This document shows positions 54,380 through 64,000 of a stretch of 64,000 bases of DNA, piece by piece (positions within the stretch are counted from its first letter, which is position 1; the number at the start of each line of letters is the position of its first letter). A program made the position numbers and the translations under genes. The notes under the pieces were generated by a model, which was given only the letters and a program-made list of their open reading frames with translations, was not told where the DNA came from and did no database searches. This DNA comes from Branchiostoma lanceolatum. Its lineage: Eukaryota; Chordata; Leptocardii; Amphioxiformes; Branchiostomatidae. The DNA lies in the NCBI RefSeq assembly GCF_035083965.1, contig NC_089730.1:19944742-20008741 (forward strand), written 5' to 3'.

Positions 54380-54640
54380 TCACATCTGCTTGAAGATTAA
54401 CCCATCACCCCCTAATTTGTACCCCTCGGCCCGAGACAAGTCGATCCGGTCCGGGTCATTTGCTCCGGGAACTGTAATCGTACCCCAGTCGTATCCTTTA
54501 CATTCAATCAGGGGCGCCCATAAAACCCAGTCCCACATTCCGCGGACGATCATTCGGGGGGAATTCGATGCCGATTTGGCGGGAAGATGATGAGATGGAT
54601 GGGGTATCAGTTCCCGCGACGACATTACCCAGATTTGTTC
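54380..54640. other. Unexplained moderately GC-rich segment
   Basis: The minus strand has an 81-codon frame (containing GMWDWVLWAPLIECKGYDWG) and the plus strand a longer one. Neither resembles a family I know, and no convincing splice borders flank them. Listed because base composition differs from the neighbouring AT-rich sequence. Confidence 0.25.
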
Positions 54641-54694
54641 TCGTCTGAGTCTCAGGCTCGAGGGAAGTTGTGATTTATCAATCCTGTCCTACAC

Positions 54695-55490
54695 TGAGCG
54701 GGGAAGAGAGGAAATTTTCAATGTCCGTCGTTTTAGAGCTGAAATTGGCCAAATAAGATGAAGAATCACAAAAAGAAGTTATAGGCCAGAGATGATTGTG
54801 TCTTCCCGGCCTGTTGAAGGGCCATTACATTTTAGCAAGATTCTACTGTATACTATTAGATTCTTTCTACGCCCAGAAGAAAACTGGCCAAATTAACTGC
54901 ACGAGCCGGGAAGAGATGAAAGTTTTAGTTTCGAATTCCGTCGTTTTAGACCTGAAATTGGCTAAGTTAGAAGAATCACAAAAAGACGTTATCGGCCAGA
55001 GATGATTGTGTCTTCCCCTGTTGAAGGGCCATTCCGTTTTGGCAAGATTCTACTATTATTAGATTTTTTCTACGCCCAGAAGAAAACTGGCCCAATTACC
55101 TGCACGAGCCAGGAAGAGAGGAAAGTTTTAGTTTCGAATTCCGTCGTTTTAGACCTGAAATTGGCTAAGTTAGAAGAATCACAAAAAGACGTTATCGGCC
55201 AGAGATGATTGTATGTTCCCCTGTTGAAGGGCCATTACATTTTAGCAAGATTCTACTACTATTAGATTCTTTCTACGCCCAGAAGAAAACTGACCCAACT
55301 GCACGAGCAGGGAAGAGAGGAAAGTTTTAGTTTCGAATTCCGTCGTTTTAGACCTGAAATTGGCTAAGTTAGAAGAATCACAAAAAGACGCTATCGGCCA
55401 GAGATGATTGTATGTTCCCCTGTTGAAGGGCCATTCTATTCTGGCAAGATTCCTCTAGCATCTTTTCACGCCCAGAAAAAAAACTGTGTG
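54695..55490. repeat. ~202-bp tandem array, four copies
   Basis: The unit contains gaagagaggaaagttttagt, gtcgttttagacctgaaatt, ggctaagttagaagaatcac and cctgttgaagggccatt. It starts near 54701, 54908, 55111 and 55311, with a partial fifth at the right. Open frames inside are repeat-driven. It lies about 0.9 kb upstream of the CARD/NB-ARC start. Confidence 0.93.
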
Positions 55491-55869
55491 TCGAACTTTA
55501 TATTCACTAGAAGTAGCAATCCTGCCCCTGCCCTAAACTATGGGAGCAGGATAAGTCAAATATGCACTGAGTCGGGAATAGAGGAAGGTTTCAGTCTGTC
55601 ATTTCATTCCAAAGCTGAAAGAATGTCAGATATTGGCAAAGTTAGATTAAAACAATTCTGTAAAGTTTCTGCTACTGTTCTGGTATTTTTCCAAATACAG
55701 AGTCTAGGTTTGTGCCTAGTGATTAACCAAATATATACAGTATCGGGTGGGATGACATAGTCTTTAACACAATTTATAGTATCCTTGTATGTATTGTATG
55801 TAGAGTCATCACGTCTGTTTTTCTTGGCACAAAAAGAAGAAAAGTAACTTTTCAGTAATATGAATCTGC

Positions 55870-56530
55870 GGCGCCCTACGTTCCCATTTCTTTACATTAC
55901 AGCTGTAAACTCTACCCCTAGCCTCCCCGTGCTCCGTACCATCCGTACCCGTTACGCCGTGCTTCCCTAGACTTTACCTTGTCAAGAGAACTACAACATG
56001 TAACGTTACGTTACACGTAGTCTTGTGTATGCTGTATGTACAGTCGTCCCTCACCTAACTAGTAGAAAAGTACTAAGATAAATATGGGTCGACCTACGTT
56101 CCCATTTCATTACATTACAGCTGCAAATTCTACCCGCTGCCCCGGTCTTAGTCTTGTGTGTGCTGTATATACAGTAGTCTCTCACGTAACTACAGGTAGA
56201 CACGTACTAAGATAAATCTGGGCCGCCCTACGCTCCCATTTCATTACATTACAGTGCACTAGCGGTAAACTCTACCCGCCCTCCCAGTTTCCCCGTACTC
56301 CGTACCCTCCGTACCGCTGAGCCGTGTTTCCCGAGAATTTACCTTGTCCAAAGAACTACAACCCGTAACGTTATGTTACGTTACATGTGTATGCTGTATA
56401 TGCAATAGTCTCTCACGTAACTAGTAGAAAAGTACTAAGACAAATCTGGGTTCCCTTTTCATTACATTACAGTGCACTAGCGGTAAACTCTACCCGCCCT
56501 CCCAGCCTCCCCGTGCTCCGTACCATCACT
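55870..56530. repeat. Degenerate tandem repeat around 'cccatttcattacattacag'
   Basis: cccatttc(t/a)ttacattacag occurs near 55884, 56102, 56238 and 56455 (as cccttttcattacattacag). Each copy is followed by aaactctaccc and by tctcacgtaacta, agtactaagataaat in the same order. Spacing varies from ~135 to ~220. Confidence 0.85.
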
Positions 56531-56689
56531 CTCGCCTGTTGTTCCTGTCAGACTCCGTACAGACGACACCGTCAGGAGAAATCTCAGCGGTGTCATCTCA
56601 GGTCCCCGGATGGGCAGAATCGAGCTGGCAATTAGGAAATGGACTTCTGTGGGCTTGCTCTCGACTTGTTTATTTCTACCACTTCTAAA

Positions 56690-56935
56690 GCCCCCCTCTC
56701 ACTGGACCCGCGGCACGCTGGCGGCGTCGCTGCAGCCGATCGAATTGACAAGCACTGGACGAATTTCATCGACAAAAAACAAATTTTTTAAAGCTTTGTG
56801 TGTTTTGTTGTCATTTTGGTCATGCACATACGTTTTGAATGATATCCCCATTATTAAGTCAAGGGTAACACAAATCCAGTTTAGGACGCAGCGACGCCGC
56901 CACCGTGCCGCGGGTCCAGTGGGAGGAGTCCGATG
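56690..56935. mobile_element. MITE, second copy of the 38868 family
   Basis: aagcccccctctcactggac...ccgcgg and ccgcgggtccagtgggagga are inverted ends. The interior shares gacgaatttcatc, tttgtgtgttttgttgtc, ggtaacacaaatccagtt and aggacgcagc with the 38868 copy. About 245 bases, no frame. Confidence 0.82.
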
Positions 56936-57840
56936 ACAAATGACTACAGGCCTGGTCACATCCGTCCTACGATACAGGTTTATGAGGAACGTCTTGAGAC
57001 AATAGTGGATCCCGTGAAATAAAACTGCTGTATAGCCTTGTCGACTTTTGAGTTTCAATTATTCAACTATTTGTAGTGTAGCACTGTAGGTGCACTGTAT
57101 ATACCAAATGTAACTTAGGAAAATGTGATGCTATAGATGCCTGATAACATGGAAAATTAGCTATATAGAGAAGTTCGTGGCATTCGCCAGCGTGTCCCGT
57201 TTTCCTGATGACATCCCGGCCCTCCCAACATCTGCTTGGAGTTTAGGAGACAATGCCATCATCTTTTCTCCTACAATCATATACTTGGGACCTAAGAATC
57301 CGAGTTTAGGTTATGAGTACGTCTAGCCACGGCCGTTCCACGATGATCCCAAACTTATCCAAACAAGAGATGTAGTAAACTTTTTCGTCTTGTTATTTTT
57401 TTCTTCTTCTTTGGCAGTCTCGGTGTGACTTCTGTTGTGGCTCATAACGTGCTACACTAAGTAATCGTTCGAGTGCCTTTTGCAGTGTTCGCTCTATAGT
57501 TAAGTAGAGAACACGCCTGTTATATCAGTGACACGCCGCGGTCGTGCTTGTAGCAACATTTGACGGTGGCCATCAAATACTAATCCCCCGAACACAGAGT
57601 ATATTGCCGCTCGTTATTACCGAGTCATGAATATTTCATTGCTGATTTTCCACCGGTGCAGGCAGCGCGGACGGACCCACAAATGGCTGGAATGTCGCTA
57701 GCCTGACAGCTTCTGACAGCCCTCCCAATGGTCACTGGTCAGGACCCCAATAAGCCCACGATAGCGAGATTGCGTAATACAGGCTAGAACGTCGCCAGCT
57801 TTACCGTCCTCGCACAACTCGCACAACGCGACAACTTGTA

Positions 57841-58018
57841 CGGCCGACATAATCTCCAAGCAGATCTACACGGGGCGCGAAAATCGTATATGCTAGCCAG
57901 AGAAGGTCCCCGGGGCTGGCTGGAGCTTATCTGGCTGACTGGACCTTCTCTTGCTAGCATATACGATTTTCGCGCCCCGTGTAGATCTGCTTGGAGATTA
58001 CGGCCGACAGGCACTCCA
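57841..58018. mobile_element. Near-perfect foldback element, ~65-bp arms
   Basis: cggccgacataatctccaag + cagatctacacggggcgcga + aaatcgtatatgctag... is repeated inverted as ...ctagcatatacgattttcgc + gccccgtgtagatctgcttg + gagattacggccgacag. The arms flank a short centre (ggtccccggggctggctgga). Arm identity is nearly complete, implying recent origin or gene conversion. It sits 40 bases from another foldback element. Confidence 0.9.
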
Positions 58019-58054
58019 TGGGCAGCGCGAATAGACCCATACAGGGGTGAACTT

Positions 58055-58205
58055 TCCTCTACCAGGCTCCAGACGTGGCTAGAAAGAGTCGAAGTTGACG
58101 TGACAAACTGTATTTATCGGTTGGCCGACTCCTCTGGTGTTTTATCTGTCCGTTTGGCCGATTTCTACTCTTTCCAGCCTTGTCTGGAGCCTGGTAGAGG
58201 CTAGG
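58055..58205. mobile_element. Foldback element, 'accaggctcc' family, copy 3
   Basis: ctctaccaggctccagacgt + ggctagaaagagtcgaa pairs with tactctttccagccttgtct + ggagcctggtagaggctag. 150 bases, hairpin-forming. Confidence 0.85.
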
Positions 58206-58393
58206 GGTGAACAGCTCTACCGCCCTCGCACGGCGACAACTTGCACGGCCGACAGGGCTCTTCTGGAACATGCGCATGGCAGCTAGCCTCTAGGACAGGC
58301 TCCGCAAAATCCATGGTATTTTGATATCGCCAGTTTGGTTGCGTACTAGTAGTATGATTGTTTTACAGTTACTGCGCACCAAGGCCTGAGGAG

Positions 58394-58492
58394 TGTTGTC
58401 TGTCTCTCTTTCTCTCTCATTCTCATTCTCATTCTCTCTCTCTCTCTCTCTGTTTATGAGTGTGTGTGTGTGTGTGTGCGTGTGTGTGCGTG

Positions 58493-58540
<48 letters not shown>

Positions 58541-58542
58541 CG

Positions 58543-58628
<86 letters not shown>
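58394..58628. repeat. (TC)n then (TG)n microsatellite
   Basis: ctctctctcattctcattct at the left passes into a (gt)n tract with occasional gc steps to 58628. All open frames here are artefacts of the repeat. Confidence 0.97.
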
Positions 58629-58629
<1 letters not shown>

Positions 58630-59734
58630 ATGTTTGTTTCTTAGACTTTATGTTCGTACAACTTGAAATATTTTATAATTTGTATACAGACTTTGCCTTC
58701 GCTGATGAGTTCGGCCATCTGGTTAATTTTGATTGATCTCCACCACCTACTCAACGATCAAAGCTTGCTAGAGACTACACAGTTCAAACTCTCGGCTGCT
58801 GTTTTCACAAAGTCATACACAAACACCCCCGCGTTTTTCCCGTCCTGATTTTTTCCTGGAACAGATCAGAACCGTGACGCAAGTGTGTGTTTGTTTCCCC
58901 TCCTGTCCGACAGACTACCGCACCACGCACACCGCAGATATATAAACCTGTAGCCAAAATAGCGGTTGACCTTTAAGAGTAATATCGAGCCACTTGGCTC
59001 TCCGTTAGCCCTCCTCTCAACTGGAGTAGGCAGCACGGGGAGAAATATATTTGCTGATATCCCGCGGCTTGAGTGTCTGTGGAAGTAATATGGCTGTGGC
59101 CCTCTTTTGATTTGCCGCGAAGTCAGGTCTCTGAGTCAGCAAGGGACAACATGCAAAAATGCTTAAGAGTTACAACAGCTAGCGCTCACTGAGTATTAGC
59201 GAGAACACGGACAGACAGACAGACAAACAAATAAACAGAGATCCAAAGAAAGAAAGACAACTAGCAAACGATATGCCAAGTTATACACCAATGAGACAAC
59301 GGCATCGTGAGTTCTAGCTGCGAACATGAAACAAAAGCATTTCTAATACTCCCGTCAGGAGGTCATCCTCCTTCCCGGAGTCAAAACAGAGTCAGCAAGG
59401 TACGACATGCAGATATGGCGCTGTTGCTTTATGAGGAAAGACAGAAAGACACTCAGGAAGAAAGAGAATGCGAAAGGAGGAAATTGAGATCTCGAGCTTT
59501 AGTGTTATATTCTACCCACCAAACATCTACTAAAAGACTATTTGTACAGATGATATTTTGACCGACACACTCCAAGATTTAGAACGTGCCTGTATGTCGG
59601 GCGTTGAGAAGGTGTCCTTTTAAGGCCGCTCCGGGGCTGTGATCGATGTTCGGTCAGCACCGCGGACTGCAGTAATGTGATTGCCCTGAGCGCGGTGAAA
59701 CAGGGGCACAACCCACGGACTGGACGGAGCTGGG

Positions 59735-60140
59735 GATGGTAACCCCGAGCATTAGTCAACAGGACCTCGGTAACATCCTATGTGATATGCGGTCTTCTCT
59801 AGTCTACATTGAAGACCACTTGACTCAGTGAACCAGAAAAGAATGAAATGGGAGGGCGGCGCTTTGGGATGTTAACCACGGACATTAGTCAACAGGCCTT
59901 GAGGTCCGAGTAGAGGTTGGAAGGCAAAATCGTTACGATTTTCTATCTTATTAAACACTCCTCGTACTAACACTTGCAGTAATAAACATCCACCTCTATC
60001 CTAGCTGCATGAAGCTTTAGTGCGGCTACATGCCCCATACTTCTACTGATGAACTCCATCACAAAGTGGCCCAAACCACGGGTTGTGCGTAAACGTTGTT
60101 GTAAAATGTTTAACCCCGAACATTAGTCAACAGACCTCTT
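59735..60140. repeat. Motif 'taacc..gacattagtcaacag' repeated three times
   Basis: ggtaaccccgagcattagtc + aacaggacct (59738), gttaaccacggacattagtc + aacaggcctt (59870) and tttaaccccgaacattagtc + aacagacct (60110) are nearly the same 30 bases, while the DNA between differs. It could be the remains of a tandem repeat or a repeated regulatory site. Confidence 0.6.
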
Positions 60141-60370
60141 GCTAACACTTCTTAGTGATTTACATTGTTTTCTAGAGTACACATATACATTACGGAAACA
60201 GAAACATTTATATCTTGAGGTACTCCAGTGCTGACCAGTCGATGCTACACATAGTACAGTATGATAAAGTGACAAAGAACAACCACTATTTGTAAATCGT
60301 CGTTCACATTTTTACGACGCAATTAAGCGACCATAAAGAACGATATGCCCTCAGAAAATGTAATTGTGTA

Positions 60371-60600
60371 GCCTAACAGGCTCCGGATCCGTGGATGGAT
60401 GGAAAAATAGTAGAAATTGGCAAAATATATAGAGAGTGAATAGTATGCTAAGGGAGTCGGCTACGGAGAGAGGGTCCAATATGCAATCCTAGAGCGGCAA
60501 ATTGTACCCCTATAGCAAACTAACTTCTCTTGCATGTTTTCCTGTCTATTTGGCCAATTTCTACTCTTTCCAGCCGCCTCTGGAGCCTGATACAGGTTAG
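60371..60600. mobile_element. Foldback element, 'accaggctcc' family, copy 4
   Basis: taacaggctccggatccgtg at the left and gcctctggagcctgatacag at the right are diverged inverted ends. The interior matches copy 2 inverted (gggagtcggctacggagaga, gggtccaatat, ctatttggccaatttctac). Confidence 0.75.
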
Positions 60601-60637
60601 TAATTGTGATCCCGGGTAAATACGGGAGCTCTGCTTG

Positions 60638-60720
60638 TCTCCGCCATTTTCCGTCCGATGACGCGGAAGTCAGTTGCGGTTTGCGATCCCAGGAGAATGT
60701 TTGAGGGCGGGGCGCGATTA
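60638..60720 (+). promoter_or_regulatory. Possible promoter-like patch
   Basis: ccgccattttccgtccgatg + acgcggaagtc combines a YY1-type motif like those at the two gene-pair promoters, a CRE half-site (tgacg) and an ETS-type cggaag within 30 bases. It is followed by gggcggggcgcg. No downstream gene could be supported, so this is only a suggestion. Confidence 0.3.
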
Positions 60721-60929
60721 GCACGTAATTACCCCGGAGCAGAGGGCAGGGCACTTCACAAAACAAATTCAGCGTTCCCGATGTTTGTTCATGTCTGTAT
60801 GCATAGGGAAAATGAAATTAAGAGCTGTTTCCAAATCTCTTGTTCTAAATACGAAAGCAGCTGTTACTACATTGTAATTGTACATACCTCGCAAGTTCTG
60901 ATTCATCACCCACGTTTGTAGTAAGATTT

Positions 60930-63900
60930 AATTCTGGCCATTTCATATACAAAATCAGAATTAAACATGATATATCTTTTAACTTCGTGGGGCAGCGGTT
61001 ACGGGCTCCAAGCAGATACGGTTCCGATTAGCACGTAATTACAAAGGGCAGAGCACTCCATAGACCAAACTACATCTATGAGCTGCACACATAGGGGAAC
61101 AGAAATTGATGGTAGCTTACATATTTTTTGTTATTTGTTTCCTACAAATGCAGCTGGTACAACAGATTTCGCCCCTCTATGACCCATACATAGCACTGAT
61201 CATCATATCACGACAAAGTTTGCTGTGAAACAAACTTTTATTCATTTGCAGAGCAAGACTTTTTGGATTTTCACGAGAAGCTTGTTTGTAGGTGGTCTAG
61301 CATCCTAGCCTGCAAATTAGGCCATTTCATTCTGTATGTAAAGTTCAGATTTCATTGTTTGTTTTAAAAAAAGCAAGAAAGCTCCCGCCTCTACAGTGCC
61401 CTCATTGATTTTCTCTGTCATTTGCTAGATATATATAGAGAGGGATTGTACGTAGCAATGTTTCTTATGACGTTAGTCATAACCGTATGTATTTCTCAAT
61501 CACATCTTGTAGCCTAGTAATCAGAGTAGTTGATTCGGATAGGACGTAAAGCCAGAGGTTCTGTGTTTGAGCAAGGACATTAGAGCCAACCCTCCAACAC
61601 GTTAAAGAACCCACCACACTTTTCAATGATAGTTGGGGTCCATCCCGGTGTGAGACACCACAGTCTAGTCTTACACAGCCCGTACATACTGTACAAAAAA
61701 GATTTACAGGTTATGCGATACAAACAAGTACAAACATGACGTGTCCTGTTCTAAACCCGTACCGATAGTGTACCCATGTTATCAGCATGTCCGGTATGAA
61801 CGGAGGAATCCGGCCGCAGAGCTGACCACCTCCGGACTTTACACGTACCGTCTACACTGGACAACAAACGTCACGACTCGGAAGACTCGGAAAATACCAG
61901 AAAAGCGCGCTCGTGATTTATAATCCGCTATCTCAGCTGTCACCGGTTCCACAGACAATGATTTCTGTCACGGACACGTAACATCTGTGTGGAGGATCAT
62001 GAAAGCGCTGCCGGCCTTTTGTAACTTCAGAAACGGCATGCGACGCAGAAAAAAACCCCAGTATGTACTCTCGAAAATTCCCTTTCTACTAACATTTGTA
62101 GCCTCAGTTCCTCCAACGTTCAAATGGCTACTAGTTGTGCTTTTAAAAAACAGGACCAGTGTAGCCTATATGGCCTGTAGTGCCAGGCTATCCATTTGAA
62201 GTATTGGATTGACACGTCAGAACTCTATGGGACGTTCATTTGTTCAATGACGTAACTTCCCCTTAGCAGCCACACCATATACATGACATTACTTCACCTT
62301 AAGCTTGTTTAGTGAATTGCGAGGCTGTTAAACCGTACATGTATGTTAACTGCAGAAGAACAAAGCAAGCTTTGACTTGGGTTGGCTAGTTTTGATAGTG
62401 TTTCAAACGCAAAGGCCCCCAAGTTTATTTTTACCTTCGGTATACTGTACGTCAGTCATTTGTAGAAAGTAGGGAAATCAAGAATTTGTTGAAAATCCCT
62501 GTATAAGTGTTCAATCATGTGCCCCCCCCCCCCCTCAACACTCACAGAAACAATATGGAAGTTTGATACTTATAAGAGTAGATACGACACCTATTGATGT
62601 TTAGAGAGGACTTTGCGAGGTCAGTGTACCGTATGTTAGCCGTATGTTGACAGCCGTAACTTAAATCTTTGTGGGGATTTCTCCCACGCGACTGTAGGTA
62701 ACCGGCGGCTAGGAGACAATCTGGGCACAGAACCGCCCCGTCAGGGTGTACAAAGCGGGTAACAGCCGGTACAAGAACTACCAACCTGCCGCCATTCAGA
62801 ACTAAGCGCCGCGTCGCGCCCACATCGATCCCCGGATTTCTCCGCCAAGCTGTTGTACGGATCCGCCAGCTCAAATCAGATACAGGGAAGAAAGGCGGCC
62901 ACTAACGGCACAGCCGTCAGATTTCATGTCAGCATTACGGCACGGACAATGAGAAAAAATTTGCAAGACTTGCGCCGCGGATCGTACAGAGAGGGAATAA
63001 ACGACAAATCTTGGAGGTATTGTATCCGGGATGAAATCTCGCACGCGACACGCGAAGCCCTAGCTGTAAAAACACGGCCAAACCGCCGCCCACAATTGGC
63101 TCTAAATTATTAAGTTGTTGTTCTGATGCGGTGTTGGTTTTCTTAAACCTCGTGTTGTCCGCCTCCCACTTGTTCGCGCGGTCCAACAAAAACGCGGACG
63201 CAAAAAGACCCTACTCTGATTTCTTCTCTTGCAATGTTCTTCCACAAAAGCCCGGCAGAAATCTGGCGGCCGCGTAAGTCGGCTCGAGGCAGATTCAATA
63301 GGCGGATAATGGGGCCCACAAAGCCGCGAGTGTGTGCTTTACCTGGTGCGTTCCCAGGCTCCTGGGGACGAGTGCCAACAACTCGACTCAAAATGCAGTA
63401 TATCAAAACTACCAATAAAGTAATGGGTCCGGGCAATATAAAGCCTTTTTTTCACACCACGCCAACATTACAGATGATGTATAACTGCAAGATATCACAA
63501 AGTTTGCTTTATCGTAAAATATCTTAAACAATAGAGCAGCAACAGGTGTTGTCCCCGCTACCTTTCGTCAAAATGTTGTATGTATTACTTCCAATAAAGC
63601 TTTAAAGTATGCAAAATATCAAGCCATACAGCATTTTCCGTGAAGCAAGGGCATTAATTAGTAAGTATGGAAGTGTGAATCGCAATAGGTTTTGTTAATT
63701 GTAACAAATGTCTCTGGAACCTTAAATAGGGGTCGGTTGGCTTAGTCGTAAGTTCCTTAAGATACGTTTATGATGTCTTGGCTCTGGCCTCGGTTCAACG
63801 TTGTTTAGTATGCTATTCTGCTTTATGAGAGAATAGATTAATCTGACTATGGGAATCATGAGTAGACCTATATCCGACCCTCCTGAAAATAACATGGCTG

Positions 63901-63999
63901 GTCAAATAAAGACATCAAAGGAGCGTGCGTATTTCCGTTTGCGATGGTGTGATAGAGGAAAATAACTTTATGTGCAGCTCGGACATCAATATTTCACAG
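60930..63999. other. Non-coding right end of window
   Basis: No supported gene. The section 62690-63320 is noticeably richer in GC and CpG (for example ggcggccgcgtaagtcggct near 63265) and might be a promoter or first-exon region of a gene beyond the right edge. No open frame there resembles a known protein. A C14 run sits at 62522. Confidence 0.45.
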
Positions 64000-64000
64000 A

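Noticed and set aside
58290-58736. Frames rich in VCVC or THTH
   Set aside because: Produced by the (TG)n/(AC)n tract, not genes.
62542-63436. Overlapping 80-110-codon frames in the GC-rich right end
   Set aside because: No similarity, no consistent splice borders, and frames on both strands overlap, as expected by chance where stop codons are rare.

Overview
This is a 64 kb stretch of animal nuclear DNA, most likely from a cephalochordate (amphioxus, Branchiostoma). The genes are intron-rich (10-22 coding exons in the complete models) and their proteins resemble vertebrate orthologues. The right side carries a CARD/NB-ARC immune-type gene of a kind expanded in amphioxus. Short non-autonomous transposons are common, the octamer tacatgta recurs throughout, and tandem repeats straddle exon-intron borders. 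I know of no reason to call it bacterial, and the species is inferred rather than proven.

Layout. Bases 1-14386 (minus) hold most of TCTN2 (tectonic-2, ciliary transition zone); its 3' end lies before base 1. A 279-base gap separates it head-to-head from PNLDC1 (14666-22609, plus), a PARN-like 3'-5' exonuclease with all DEDDh residues and a C-terminal membrane anchor. RPAP2 (24458-30305, minus), the RNA polymerase II CTD phosphatase/import factor, runs tail-to-tail with PNLDC1. RPAP2 is head-to-head, across 341 bases, with GTF3C5 (30647-38850, plus), a TFIIIC subunit. I rebuilt all four from splice sites with continuous reading phase; PNLDC1 (541 aa), RPAP2 (713 aa) and GTF3C5 (540 aa) are complete.

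From 39.2 kb to the right edge there is little coding sequence. It holds at least seven foldback/MITE copies, tRNA-derived SINE sequence, microsatellites, two tandem satellite-like arrays, and one gene at 51733-53779 (minus). That gene splices into CARD - predicted membrane helix - NB-ARC with a degenerate P-loop.

The dominant unusual theme is duplication of exon edges. Parts of TCTN2 exons 7, 10/11, 13 and 14, PNLDC1 exon 18, the RPAP2 last exon, and GTF3C5 exons 6 and 9 are each tandemly duplicated together with their splice sites. In TCTN2, nine copies of a 155-base unit each carry a complete 100-base pseudo-exon that would put a stop codon in frame if spliced in. Two further highlights are a SINE that shares its 3' tail with a nearby LINE, and a nearly perfect ~65-base-arm palindrome at 57.85-58.0 kb.
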